NCBI RefSeq assembly: GCF_000308435.1
Contig: NZ_BAFR01000061.1
Location: 1 to 39,597, forward strand
Direction: 5' to 3'
Length of the DNA: 39,597 nt
Source of the DNA: Nocardia araoensis NBRC 100135
Lineage (GTDB): Bacteria; Actinomycetota; Actinomycetes; Mycobacteriales; Mycobacteriaceae
Position 1 is the stretch's first letter, and each line of letters begins with the position of its first letter. Positions 1 through 8,176 of the stretch are shown in pieces. Below the pieces are notes generated by a model. The model did not search any database. It was not told the origin of the DNA and saw only the letters and a program-made list of their open reading frames with translations. The position numbers were made by a program, and so were the translations under genes.

Positions 1-258
1 CTGACCCAGGAGGCGTACGCACGCGGATCACTGCCCACCGCGCTGACCGCCATGACGATCACCGACCCGGTGCTGAGCTACCTGGCCGGGCTGACGCTCT
101 TCACCGCGACGATCCACCCGCGCCCGCCGCTGCTGGCCTGCGCGGCCACCGCGGTGCTCGCCGGTGTCGCGCTGCTGGCGAATTCGCCCACGCTGCACGA
201 CGAGCGGGCGGTGCCGCCGGAGACGAGCCGACCGGCGGTGCGGGCGAAAGCCGGGTGA
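1..258 (+). CDS. C-terminal end of a DMT/EamA-type membrane permease (partial)
   Basis: The reading frame is open from the first base of the window and stops at a TGA at 256-258, so only about 85 C-terminal residues are visible and the start lies outside. The visible part has a polar stretch (QEAYARGSLPTAL), then hydrophobic segments around the TDPVLSYLAGLTLF motif and LLACAATAVLAGVALLA, and a short charged tail. This pattern is typical of the last helices of actinobacterial DMT-superfamily (EamA-like) exporters. Substrate cannot be predicted. It converges on the glycosyltransferase that ends at 304, with only 45 bases between them and no clear hairpin. The family call rests on the C-terminus only. 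Confidence 0.6.
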   Translation: MTQEAYARGSLPTALTAMTITDPVLSYLAGLTLFTATIHPRPPLLACAATAVLAGVALLANSPTLHDERAVPPETSRPAVRAKAG

Positions 259-303
259 ACCTCCAGGGGCGTTGATCGTCGTGCCTCCGCGGGAGAGTGT
301 TCC

Positions 304-1419
304 TCAGGCGGAGCGGGCCGGGGTCTCGAAGTCGGCGTAGAGGGCGAGCATGCCCTCCACCGTCGCCGACCACGGAAAGTGTTCCGCCGCGGTACGGGCC
401 GCGCGGCGACGCTGGGCCGCGGGGAGGGCGAGCAGCGCACGCACGCCGTCGGCGAGGCCGCGCGGCGTCCCGTCGCAGACGAGGCCGGAGCCGGGGTCGC
501 CGACGAGTTCGCGGGCCGCGCCCGCCGTGGGAACGACCACCGGCGTTCCGCAGGCGAGCGCCTCCAGCACGGCGAGTCCGAAAGTCTCGGCGGGGGAAGG
601 GAAGACGGCGATGTCGGCCGCGGCGACCAAGGCGGCCATCGCGGTCCGGTCGGTGAGGTGGCCGTGGAAGACGACCGGGAGCCCCGCCGCCAAGTGCTCC
701 AGGCGAGAACGCAGCGGGCCGTCCCCGATGACCGACAGCACACAGCGCACACCGGATTCGACCAGGACGCGGACCGCCTGGATGGCGCGTTCGGCGCGCT
801 TCTCCCGCGACAACCTGCTCACCAGGACCAGCCGCACCGGATCGTCGGAGCGCCCGGATGGTGGTTCTCCGGCCGGGCGAAAGGTGGTCAGGTCGACGCC
901 GAGCGGAATCCGGCGGACGTTGCGCGCGCCGACCCGGTCGAACTCGGCGGTGGCGAAACGCGAGGTCACCACCACCTTCTCGGCGCGCACCCAGAGCCGC
1001 CGGTTGGCCAGGTCCGCCGCCGCGGTGAGCGGGAAGCCGCGCGGCACCCGCGAGCGCAGGATGGCGTCGATGCGTTCGTGCGAGAACAGCACCAGCGGGA
1101 CGCCCGCCGCGCGCGCCCAGGGCGCCAGCCAGCGGACGCTGAGCTTGTCGCTGCACTCGAGCACGTCCGGAGCCAGCCCGTCGAGCACGGCTCGGGTGCG
1201 CCGGGCGGTGAGCACGTGATAGCCGGCATCACCGAACTTGGGGCTGCGCACGGTGATCCGGTGACCGGAATCGGTGTGCTCGTCGGCGTCGCGCGGACCG
1301 GGCACGACGAGGACCCGATCGTGGCCCGCGGCCGAATAGCCGCGCCCGATCTCGTCGACGCAGGTGCGCAAACCGCCGGAGGCGGGGGTGTAGAAGTTGG
1401 CGATCTGCACGATCCGCAC
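304..1419 (-). CDS. GT4-family glycosyltransferase (GT-B fold)
   Basis: A retaining glycosyltransferase of 371 residues, probably transferring a nucleotide-activated sugar (mannose is common in related actinobacterial proteins) to a cell-envelope acceptor. The N-terminal half begins VRIVQIANFYTPASGG, the glycine-rich acceptor-side loop of GT4 enzymes. The C-terminal half carries LVLVSRLSREKRAERAI, IGDGPLR and the donor-site motif PSPAETFGLAVLEALACGTPVV, whose EX7E glutamates are in place. The start is a GTG that shares one base with the TAG of the upstream DUF2334 gene (TAGTG), so the two are translationally coupled and probably act in one pathway. The open frame extends further upstream, but that part overlaps DUF2334 and has no family match. 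Acceptor and sugar are unknown. Confidence 0.88.
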   Translation of the reverse strand: MRIVQIANFYTPASGGLRTCVDEIGRGYSAAGHDRVLVVPGPRDADEHTDSGHRITVRSPKFGDAGYHVLTARRTRAVLDGLAPDVLECSDKLSVRWLAPWARAAGVPLVLFSHERIDAILRSRVPRGFPLTAAADLANRRLWVRAEKVVVTSRFATAEFDRVGARNVRRIPLGVDLTTFRPAGEPPSGRSDDPVRLVLVSRLSREKRAERAIQAVRVLVESGVRCVLSVIGDGPLRSRLEHLAAGLPVVFHGHLTDRTAMAALVAAADIAVFPSPAETFGLAVLEALACGTPVVVPTAGAARELVGDPGSGLVCDGTPRGLADGVRALLALPAAQRRRAARTAAEHFPWSATVEGMLALYADFETPARSA

Positions 1420-2159
1420 TAGCCGACCGCCGATCCGACCAGCTCGCGATAGGTGATCGCGTGCGCGCCGGTGCGCAGCACCGCGTCGATGGCGCGCAGC
1501 GTGGTGTCGCGCAGGCCCGGTCTGCTCAGATCGTCGGGATGCAGCGCCAGCCGGACCAGCCCACCGCGTTCGGCCGTGCGTTGTGCCACCGTCTCCAGCA
1601 TCGTCGCGCCGAACCGCTCGGACCAGCCGCCGCCCGGCCGGTGCGACAGGGCGAACCCGCGGAACCGGCGTCCGGTGCGCAGCTGCTCGGCTCCGAAGTG
1701 CGAGGTGGTGTAGGTGAACCCCGCCGCGCGCAGCGCCTGCTTCGCGCCGGGCGAGGCGAGCCAGCCCGGCGGCGTGAAACCCGTGGTCGGCAAACCGGAG
1801 CCGAGCATCACCTCGGTGGCGGCGCGCAGCTTGACGGTGGCCGCACCGACGTCGATGGCGGCGAACTCGGCCGCGCCGCGCGCCACCGCATGCGCTACCG
1901 CTCGGCGCGGCCAATCGCCCTCGGGCCCCGCCCGGTGCGACCACCCGTGCACCAGGACGTCGTCACCGCCCTGCCTGCGCTCCCGCAGGAACGCCGCGTA
2001 ATCGGGTTCGTCGGCCAACCGCATGCCCCGCCACGGCCCCGGTATCACCAACAGCGACACCGGAATTCCGAACCGATCGGCATCGGCGCACCAGCGCGCC
2101 GTCTCCGCCGCACTCGCGGGTGCGACGTCATGGACGCTCACCACCAACCGCGCACACAC
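1419..2159 (-). CDS. DUF2334 polysaccharide deacetylase-like protein
   Basis: A 246-residue protein of the NodB-like (DUF2334) fold. It starts with VVSVHDVAP, where the HD pair is the usual metal-binding/catalytic motif of this family, followed by PVSLLVIPG, then DDVLVHGWSHR (the second His motif) and TGFTPPGWLAS (the conserved PPxW segment). A late LALHPDDL motif supplies another His/Asp. All metal ligands expected for an active deacetylase appear present. The likely substrate is an N-acetylated sugar polymer or glycoconjugate. Translation starts at a GTG (2157-2159) with no good ribosome site in front, so the start is a little uncertain. Its stop overlaps the start of the GT4 gene by one base, implying a two-gene operon that makes and trims an envelope glycan. 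Confidence 0.85.
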   Translation of the reverse strand: MCARLVVSVHDVAPASAAETARWCADADRFGIPVSLLVIPGPWRGMRLADEPDYAAFLRERRQGGDDVLVHGWSHRAGPEGDWPRRAVAHAVARGAAEFAAIDVGAATVKLRAATEVMLGSGLPTTGFTPPGWLASPGAKQALRAAGFTYTTSHFGAEQLRTGRRFRGFALSHRPGGGWSERFGATMLETVAQRTAERGGLVRLALHPDDLSRPGLRDTTLRAIDAVLRTGAHAITYRELVGSAVG

Positions 2160-2575
2160 GTCGGGGAAGCTAACACCGCCCGGTGGCCGTCAGCTGAACA
2201 GCGCGGTGCGCTCGGCTGAAAACTTCCTGCGACTGATGCGAAATCAATCTTGCGATTCCAGGCGTGAACTCGAACCCTACAGCCCGGTCGAAAGCGTTCC
2301 TTACGCGCGCCATTCCTTACACCAGCGGAAAACAGCGGGCGGAAACGAAAACCTCGTTCAGCGCTCGGATTCCGCCGCGAGATCCGTGCGCGCGCCCTCT
2401 GCCGAGGCTCTGACAGTGGAGACGCCGCAGGTCCGGGTGGTCTTCGGCGGGAGCCGATGTCCGATATGACAAACGGCTATAGCTCGACCGAACTGCGTGA
2501 CGTTGCAACCGAATTCGTCTGGTGTCCCGGCCGGGTCGGCGTATGATCAGGCCAGTGCGAATACCCGGGGGAAGA
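2160..2575. other. Divergent intergenic region, no gene seen
   Basis: This 416-base gap separates the leftward DUF2334/GT4 operon from the rightward TY-Chap gene. It is visibly less GC-rich than the flanks (for example around 2215-2370) and should hold both promoters. I see no ORF with convincing codon use, no tRNA and no strong hairpin. A short imperfect direct repeat of the CATTCCTTAC type occurs near 2297-2331, but I cannot assign it a role. Confidence 0.5.
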
Positions 2576-3019
2576 ATGAGCGAGCCGGCGACAGCGGACT
2601 GGGAACGGTTCGTGCAAGCGTTGGCGCACTGCCTCGCGGAGCTGCCCTCACGGGCAACCCTGATCATCGCCGCCCCCGGAAATCGCTATGTCCAATTTGT
2701 CCAATACGACATCAAATTGTCCGCCGAACTGGCCGGGAACCATTACCTGAGCGATCCGATACCGGAGACCGCCGCGCAGGCGTTGCGCGCACTGGGCTGG
2801 CACGAGCCCGCGGATCGGCACGACGCGGACAACTGGACCAGGATCCTGTTCTGGCCGATCGCGCCGAGCAGCTTGCTCGAGTTCGCGCGCTCGGTCGTCG
2901 TCGGCCTGCGCGACGCGCTCGGCGTGGCCGCCCCGGTCGAGTTGCGCGCGATGGGCTGGACCGAGGCGTCGGGTGACCTGGATCTCACCGTGCTCGGTTC
3001 GATCGCGCGCCGCGGGTAG
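2576..3019 (+). CDS. TY-Chap-like (T3SS/YbjN chaperone-fold) protein
   Basis: A small acidic protein of 147 residues without signal peptide or membrane segment. The pattern WERFVQALAHCLAELPSRATLIIAAPGNRYVQFVQYD, followed by alternating strands and helices and a hydrophobic tail, resembles the N-terminal TY-Chap domains of actinobacterial YbjN/CesT-like peptide-binding chaperones. Members are thought to bind peptides; the client is not known. The ATG at 2576 is chosen because a GGGGGAAG ribosome site lies just in front of it; an ATG 54 bases upstream has none. It is followed after 62 bases by the DUF4191 gene on the same strand, so they may be co-transcribed. The family call is from memory of the sequence pattern and is moderate. 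Confidence 0.7.
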   Translation: MSEPATADWERFVQALAHCLAELPSRATLIIAAPGNRYVQFVQYDIKLSAELAGNHYLSDPIPETAAQALRALGWHEPADRHDADNWTRILFWPIAPSSLLEFARSVVVGLRDALGVAAPVELRAMGWTEASGDLDLTVLGSIARRG

Positions 3020-3081
3020 CGCCCGGTCGGGCCGCTGTCCCACGGCGGGGCCGCGACTACCTGGGCACTATCCTGAGAGTC

Positions 3082-3816
3082 ATGGCAGCAGGTAAGCCCA
3101 CCAAGGAAGCGAAGGCCGCGGCGAAGGCGGCCCGCAAGCAGCAGTCGAGGGAACGCCGCAAGCAGTTGTGGCAGGCGTTCCAGATGCAGCGCAAGGAAGA
3201 CAAGCTGCTGCTGCCGCTGATGATCGGCGCCCTGGTCGGCAGCACCGCCGTCTTCGCCGTCATCGGCCTGATCTTCGGGCTGACCTGGTTCCTCGTCCCG
3301 CTGGGCCTGGTGCTCGGCGCGCTGGTGGCTTTCATCATCTTCGGCAGGCGGGTGCAGAAGAGCGTCTATCGCAAGGCCGAGGGCCAGGCGGGCGCCGCGG
3401 CCTGGGTGCTGGACAACCTGCAGGGCAAATGGCGGGTGAGCAACGGCATCGCCGCCACCACCCAGCTGGACGCGGTGCACCGGGTGATCGGCCTACCCGG
3501 GGTGGTGCTGGTCGCCGAGGGCTCCCCGCAACGGGTCAAGTCGCTGCTCGCCCAGGAGAAGAAGCGCACGGCCCGGCTGATCGGCGACACCCCGATCTAC
3601 GACGTCGTCATCGGCAACGACGAAGGCCAGATTCCGCTCAAGGACCTCCAGCGCTACCTCACCAAGCTGCCGCGCAACATCGACACCAAGCGCATGGACC
3701 TCATCGAAGGCAGGCTGGCCGCCCTCAGCGCGCGCAGCGGGCCCGCCCTGCCGAAGGGGCCGATGCCCGCGGGCGCCAAGATGCGCGGTGTGCAGCGCAC
3801 CATCCGCCGCCGCTGA
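3082..3816 (+). CDS. DUF4191 membrane protein (Rv2219-like)
   Basis: A 244-residue membrane protein equivalent to M. tuberculosis Rv2219. The first 40 residues are strongly basic (KPTKEAKAAAKAARKQQSRERRKQ), followed by two adjacent transmembrane helices at about residues 48-70 and 72-92, then a cytoplasmic domain with WVLDNLQGKWRVSNGIAATTQLDAVHRV and a conserved LPRNIDTKRMDLIEGRL helix. Its function is not established; it is conserved in actinobacteria beside lipA, an RDD gene and glnA. A TATCCT element lies 8 bases before the ATG, which would fit a leaderless or short-leader transcript. Here the gene keeps its RDD and glnA1 neighbours but has lost its usual place beside lipA. Confidence 0.9.
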   Translation: MAAGKPTKEAKAAAKAARKQQSRERRKQLWQAFQMQRKEDKLLLPLMIGALVGSTAVFAVIGLIFGLTWFLVPLGLVLGALVAFIIFGRRVQKSVYRKAEGQAGAAAWVLDNLQGKWRVSNGIAATTQLDAVHRVIGLPGVVLVAEGSPQRVKSLLAQEKKRTARLIGDTPIYDVVIGNDEGQIPLKDLQRYLTKLPRNIDTKRMDLIEGRLAALSARSGPALPKGPMPAGAKMRGVQRTIRRR

Positions 3817-3829
3817 CCCTGCTCGTTCG

Positions 3830-3866
3830 AAAGGCCCGCTTCCCCTATCCGGGATGCGGGCCTTTT
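3830..3866. terminator. Bidirectional hairpin terminator between DUF4191 and RDD genes
   Basis: AAAGGCCCGC at 3830-3839 pairs perfectly with GCGGGCCTTT at 3856-3865, with a short A run on one flank and TTTT on the other. It lies between two converging genes and can end transcription in both directions. Confidence 0.85.
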
Positions 3867-3894
3867 CGTCCCTGGCTATTCGCGGATCGGAAGG

Positions 3895-4350
3895 TCAGCG
3901 GGAATGCACCAGCGCCGTGCCGGTCGCGCGGTCGTGCATGCCGCGCCCGTCGGCGTCGGTGAACAGGGCGGGAACAACGAACAGCAACAGCACCTGCCTG
4001 GCCAGCGCCCGGACGAAGCCGACGGGCGCCGCCGCGTCGATGCGCACCGTCCGCAGCCGCAGGAAGTACTGCCCCGGCGTGAACCCGAACAGCGTGACGG
4101 CGCCGACACCGATGACGAACCAGATCAGCAGCGTCAAACTCGACGCCGAACCGCTGCGGGTGATCAGCGCCGCGATGCCGAGAGCGATCAGCCAGTCCAC
4201 GAACAGGGCGGCGATACGGCGGCCCATACCGGCCAGCGAGCCCGCTCCGCTCTTCGGCAGGCCGAGCTGCGCACCGGGGAACTCGGGGGTTGCCGGGCCG
4301 CCGGAGTCGGCCGGAGGTCCGGAGAGCCAAGAGCCGGTGATACGCGCCAT
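3895..4350 (-). CDS. RDD-family membrane protein (Rv2219A-like)
   Basis: A 151-residue integral membrane protein of the RDD family. After a proline-rich cytosolic N-terminus (residues 1-40), the family signature appears as GMGRRIAALFVDWLIALGIAALI. A second helix (SLTLLIWFVIGVGAVTLF) leads into GFTPGQYFLRLRTVRID, the conserved post-helix motif. A third helix is LARQVLLLFVVPALF, followed by the terminal DGRGMHDRATGTALV motif typical of RDD proteins. The family may act in ion or small-molecule transport, but this is unproven. The ATG at 4348-4350 is chosen because it gives the usual length and has a GGGG stretch upstream; longer frames run into the glnA1 promoter. The gene is divergent from glnA1 and convergent with DUF4191, as in mycobacteria. 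Confidence 0.87.
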   Translation of the reverse strand: MARITGSWLSGPPADSGGPATPEFPGAQLGLPKSGAGSLAGMGRRIAALFVDWLIALGIAALITRSGSASSLTLLIWFVIGVGAVTLFGFTPGQYFLRLRTVRIDAAAPVGFVRALARQVLLLFVVPALFTDADGRGMHDRATGTALVHSR

Positions 4351-4488
4351 GCACCCCAGAATAGGCGCGGCCGGACCGGCGCCCGGCACCGCATAAACGG
4401 AGTTCAGCGTCGGCGGGCGCGGCGGCGGAGGCAGGACTACCATGCATTTCGAGTCATGGTGGTCAGCACCACGCTGCCGGATGCACGT

Positions 4489-4526
4489 GTAACACCGGCG
4501 AAACATAGCCTTGACTGCAGGGAAAC
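4489..4526 (+). promoter_or_regulatory. Tandem GlnR-binding site in front of glnA1
   Basis: Two GlnR boxes sit in exact register: GTAAC-n6-GAAAC at 4489-4504 and TTGAC-n6-GAAAC at 4511-4526, separated by six bases. This matches the actinobacterial a/b-site consensus gTnAC-n6-GaAAC-n6-gTnAC-n6-GaAAC with its 22-base period. The second site ends 76 bases before the glnA1 GTG. It predicts nitrogen-dependent control by GlnR, an OmpR-type regulator not present in this window. Confidence 0.82.
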
Positions 4527-4602
4527 ACGGCATCCATAGCGTCTGGTCGCGACGAACCCATGCAAGCGACACTGGCTGGGAACCGATCCGTAAGGAGAAC
4601 AA

Positions 4603-6039
4603 GTGACGTTCAGCACGGCCGACGAGGTCATCAAATTCATCGCTGATGAGGACATCGAGTACGTCGACATCCGGTTCAGCGACCTGCCCGGTGTGCAGCA
4701 GCACTTCTCGATCCCCGGGAAGGCCTTCACCACCGACCTCGCCGAGGAAGGGCTAGCGTTCGACGGCTCCTCCGTCCGTGGGTTCCAGTCCATCGACGAG
4801 TCGGACATGCTGCTGCTGCCCGACTTCTCCACCGCGCGTGTCGACCCGTTCCGCGCCGCCAAGACGCTGAACCTCAACTTCTTCGTGCACGACCCGTTCA
4901 CCCGGGAGGCCTACAGCCGCGACCCGCGTAACGTCGCGCGCAAGGCGGAGGAGTACCTGCGCTCCACCGGCATCGCCGACACCGCGTACTTCGGTCCCGA
5001 GGCGGAGTTCTACATCTTCGACTCGATCCGCTACGACTCCGCCATGAACGGCGCCTTCTACGAGATCGAGTCGGTCTCCGGCTCCTGGAACACCGGCGCG
5101 GAGTTCAACCCGGACGGCACCCGCAACCGCGGTTACAAGGTCCGCAACAAGGGTGGCTACTTCCCGGTCGCGCCCTACGACCACTACGTCGACCTGCGCG
5201 ACAAGATCTCGACCAACCTGCAGAACTCCGGCTTCGAGCTGGAGCGCGGCCACCACGAGGTCGGCACCGCCGGTCAGGCCGAGATCAACTACAAGTTCAA
5301 CACCCTGCTCGCCGCGGCCGACGACCTGCAGCTGTTCAAGTACATCGTCAAGAACACCGCGTGGCAGGAAGGCAAGACCGTCACCTTCATGCCGAAGCCG
5401 CTGTTCGGCGACAACGGCTCGGGCATGCACGTGCACCAGTCGCTGTGGAAGGACGGCAAGCCGCTGTTCCACGACGAGGCCGGCTACGGCGGGCTGTCCG
5501 ACCTGGCCCGTCACTACATCGGCGGCATCCTGCACCACGCGCCGTCGCTGCTGGCGTTCACCAACCCGACGGTGAACTCCTACCACCGCTTGGTCCCCGG
5601 CTACGAGGCCCCGATCAACCTGGTGTACTCGCAGCGCAACCGCTCCGCCGCGGTCCGCATCCCGGTCACGGGCAACAACCCGAAGGCCAAGCGCCTCGAG
5701 TTCCGCGCGCCGGACTCCTCGGGCAACCCGTACCTGGCCTTCGCCGCCATGATGATGGCCGGCCTGGACGGCATCAAGAAGAAGATCGAGCCGCTGGCCC
5801 CGGTCGACAAGGACCTCTACGAGCTCCCGCCGGAGGAGGCCAAGAACATCCCGCAGGCCCCCACCAGCCTCGCTTCGGTCATCGACCGCCTCGAGCAGGA
5901 CCACGACTACCTCACCGAAGGCAACGTCTTCACCGAGGACCTGATCGAGACCTGGATCACCCTCAAGCGCGAGGGCGAGATCGCCCCGGTGAACCTGCGG
6001 CCGCACCCGTACGAGTTCGAGCTGTACTTCGACGTGTAA
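4603..6039 (+). CDS. glnA1: Glutamine synthetase type I (GSI-beta)
   Basis: Makes glutamine from glutamate, ammonia and ATP as a cytosolic dodecamer. The 478-residue length equals that of M. tuberculosis GlnA1. Visible landmarks are [19 protein letters not shown] (beta-grasp/active-site entry), [10 protein letters not shown] and [16 protein letters not shown] (metal and glutamate ligands), [19 protein letters not shown] (ATP and glutamate arginines) and [18 protein letters not shown]. The loop [11 protein letters not shown] carries Tyr406, the adenylylation site used by GlnE, which places it in the regulated GSI-beta class. The GTG start follows an AAGGAG ribosome site by 5 bases. Two GlnR boxes lie upstream and a strong hairpin lies downstream. 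In mycobacteria glnE and glnA2 follow; here an unrelated accessory block follows instead. Confidence 0.97.
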   Translation: MTFSTADEVIKFIADEDIEYVDIRFSDLPGVQQHFSIPGKAFTTDLAEEGLAFDGSSVRGFQSIDESDMLLLPDFSTARVDPFRAAKTLNLNFFVHDPFTREAYSRDPRNVARKAEEYLRSTGIADTAYFGPEAEFYIFDSIRYDSAMNGAFYEIESVSGSWNTGAEFNPDGTRNRGYKVRNKGGYFPVAPYDHYVDLRDKISTNLQNSGFELERGHHEVGTAGQAEINYKFNTLLAAADDLQLFKYIVKNTAWQEGKTVTFMPKPLFGDNGSGMHVHQSLWKDGKPLFHDEAGYGGLSDLARHYIGGILHHAPSLLAFTNPTVNSYHRLVPGYEAPINLVYSQRNRSAAVRIPVTGNNPKAKRLEFRAPDSSGNPYLAFAAMMMAGLDGIKKKIEPLAPVDKDLYELPPEEAKNIPQAPTSLASVIDRLEQDHDYLTEGNVFTEDLIETWITLKREGEIAPVNLRPHPYEFELYFDV

Positions 6040-6105
6040 GTCGTAAGTCCGCCTCGATCCGTGGCCGCGCGCCCTGTCCAGGCGCTCCGCCGGTATCGAA
6101 CGACT

Positions 6106-6153
6106 AGTCCACCCGTTCCGTGATTTCTCTCGAGATCGCGGAACGGGTGGACT
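6106..6153. terminator. Strong hairpin terminator after glnA1
   Basis: AGTCCACCCGTTCCG (6106-6120) pairs over 15 bases with CGGAACGGGTGGACT (6139-6153), followed by TCGTTT. It separates glnA1 from the converging gene that ends at 6168. A nearly identical hairpin occurs at 14251-14298. Confidence 0.88.
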
Positions 6154-6167
6154 CGTTTGTGCCGTGA

Positions 6168-8072
6168 TCAGTAGCCGCGGCGATCGGCCGGGGTGTGGGA
6201 CAGCACGCCGGAGCACGCGAGGTGCAGGACGAATGCGGCGGCGTTGCGCGCGGCCATGGGCTGGGCGTCGTCGGTCTTGTCCGCGCCCCAGTCGCAAACG
6301 CTCTTGATGAGCATGCTCTCTACTCCGGCCACGCGGGCGGCGGCCTGGAAACCCGCGCCTTCCATATCGCCGCCGATGGCGTCGGGATGTTTCGCGACGA
6401 GACCGTTCACGACGGGTTCGGCGTTGAGCAGTTTGTTCCACGCCAGCATCAGACCGACGTGGACGGCCGTGTCGTTCCTCCGGAGCCAGCTGCGCTGCGC
6501 GGCACGGACGCTGTTGAGCAGCAGCGGGGAGGGAACGACGGTCTCGCCGCGCAGACGTTCTTCGATCCGGCCGTCCAGCTCGACGAGCTTGGCGTGGTCG
6601 AGATCCTTGATCTTCTCCGAGACCAGGATGTCTCCGAGCCGTTGCCGGTCCGGGCGCAAGCCGTAGCAGATGCCCACGATCAGCGCGTAGTGCGGCGCGA
6701 GGTGGCGGATCGCGTCGGCTGTCACCGTGAGCGCGCCCGCCGGGCCGCTGGTGCCTTGGGTCCCGGCTTGCACGACGTACAACTCCGCGTCGTTGATCGT
6801 GCCCATGGCGAATACCGGGACGGGGCCGTCGTAGGTGGGGTCGACGACCTTGCGGGTGTGCCCCTCGATGGCGTCGAGCACGGCATCTCGCTCGACGTCG
6901 GCGACGGTGACGATCAATACCCTGGTGTTTCCCATTCGCTTCTCTCTGTCGCGCTGGATATTTCTCTCTGTCTGATCCGCGCGGTATTGCGCACGGAACG
7001 CCACCACCGCGACCAGCGCCACCATCGGCACCGGCAGCGACAGCAGTAATCCCAACGCGATCGCGAAATCGGAGACCGGATCGACGCCTGGCGCCTGCTG
7101 CCACAGCAGCCGGTATCCTATCCAGGCCAGAGCTCGTCCGTACGTGGTCGCACCGGCAGCGCAGTTCGTCTCGGTGCAGCTACCGCGCTCGACCACCATG
7201 ACGAGATAGGCGAGGGCGAAGACGACGATGACGACAGCGGCCAGATAGAAGCGGAAGAAGGCCGGTGGTTTGGCCGGTCGGCGTTCGAGATCCTCGGGCC
7301 TGGCGTCGAAGAACAGCACCGAGTACTCCCGGGTGATCACACTTCGGGTGCTACTCAGATACGCGCGCGCCTTGTCGGTGGTAACGCCGGTACGCAGGCA
7401 GATCAGCCGGGTGGTCAGCCGCACCCGGCCGACTTGGCCACCGTGGTCGGCCGCGTCTTGGCGCACCTTCTCGGCGACGAGATGATGCAGGCGCCGTTCG
7501 ATCTGGTCGAAGAGTTCACCGAGGCGCTGCTCGTTTTCCTGGTGCAGCAACGGCATATTCCAGTGATCGGCGGCCACCGTGCCCGCCGCGCGTGCACTGG
7601 GTTCCTCGTCGCGCCCGAAGAACAGCTGCCACACGAACATGATGGACAGCACCGTGACGGTGTAGGCCATCGCGGCGACGGTGATCAGCAACGCGATCGC
7701 GTGCAGTGACCCGAACGGCAACAGCGAGACGGCGACCGCTAGCGCGGTGAGGCCGGGAACCGCGAAAACCACTGTGCTCCAGTAGCGATCGAGCCAGCGC
7801 AAGGCGGCGGCGCCGAGACCGGGGCGGGGCCGCCAAGCCTCGGGCCTCGCGATCGGTGGCTCCAACAGAGCGAAACCGTCGCAGCCTTGCCAGACGACGC
7901 GGTCCTCCAGTCCGGCGGCGAACAGGATCAGCGTGAGTGGGGCGCGCGCTCGGAAGACGCCGCTGACTCCGCTCGGGCGGACCGCTCGAAGCGCCGCGCG
8001 CCCGAGCGGCGCGGCCTCGACCCGGCGAGCGGCTCGGTGGCAGTCGCGGAAGGAGGGGCGGTCGAACGACAT
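6168..8072 (-). CDS. Four-TM protein with C-terminal nucleoside phosphorylase/nucleosidase (PNP_UDP/MTAN-fold) domain
   Basis: A 634-residue protein. Residues 1-95 are a soluble N-terminal part; transmembrane helices lie near 99-120, 123-152, 273-294 and 335-359, with a charged cytosolic segment (155-270) between the pairs. Residues 381-634 form a complete PNP/MTAN-like domain starting MGNTRVLIVTVADVERDAV. It contains IVGICYGLRP...GDILVSEKI, DMEGAGF (the purine/ribose-contacting Glu) and SVCDWGADK (the Asp that protonates the base). The family cleaves N-glycosidic bonds of nucleosides. Related domains fused to sensors in bacterial immunity are reported to cleave ATP, so a membrane-tethered nucleotide-destroying effector is possible, but substrate is inferred. 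The ATG at 8070-8072 has a GTGAAGG-like ribosome site. It is divergent from the NrtR-type Nudix gene, 104 bases away. Confidence 0.85.
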   Translation of the reverse strand: MSFDRPSFRDCHRAARRVEAAPLGRAALRAVRPSGVSGVFRARAPLTLILFAAGLEDRVVWQGCDGFALLEPPIARPEAWRPRPGLGAAALRWLDRYWSTVVFAVPGLTALAVAVSLLPFGSLHAIALLITVAAMAYTVTVLSIMFVWQLFFGRDEEPSARAAGTVAADHWNMPLLHQENEQRLGELFDQIERRLHHLVAEKVRQDAADHGGQVGRVRLTTRLICLRTGVTTDKARAYLSSTRSVITREYSVLFFDARPEDLERRPAKPPAFFRFYLAAVVIVVFALAYLVMVVERGSCTETNCAAGATTYGRALAWIGYRLLWQQAPGVDPVSDFAIALGLLLSLPVPMVALVAVVAFRAQYRADQTERNIQRDREKRMGNTRVLIVTVADVERDAVLDAIEGHTRKVVDPTYDGPVPVFAMGTINDAELYVVQAGTQGTSGPAGALTVTADAIRHLAPHYALIVGICYGLRPDRQRLGDILVSEKIKDLDHAKLVELDGRIEERLRGETVVPSPLLLNSVRAAQRSWLRRNDTAVHVGLMLAWNKLLNAEPVVNGLVAKHPDAIGGDMEGAGFQAAARVAGVESMLIKSVCDWGADKTDDAQPMAARNAAAFVLHLACSGVLSHTPADRRGY

Positions 8073-8176
8073 GCGCGTGCCTTCACTTCGGAATATTTAT
8101 GTCTTCTGGACGATAAGTAGCCCGGTGAGTTTTTGTCAATGCGACTTCAAGGCCCTTGTGGGGCTACTGTGCGGTA

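Noticed and set aside
4753..7104. A very long open frame antisense to glnA1 (783 codons)
   Set aside because: It is a shadow of the strongly biased codons of glnA1 and the PNP gene, with low-complexity Arg/Val/Ala content and no domain.
8097..8116. Possible NrtR operator TTAT-n12-ATAA in the PNP/NrtR gap
   Set aside because: Only the outer four base pairs match; the inner positions do not pair, so chance is as likely.
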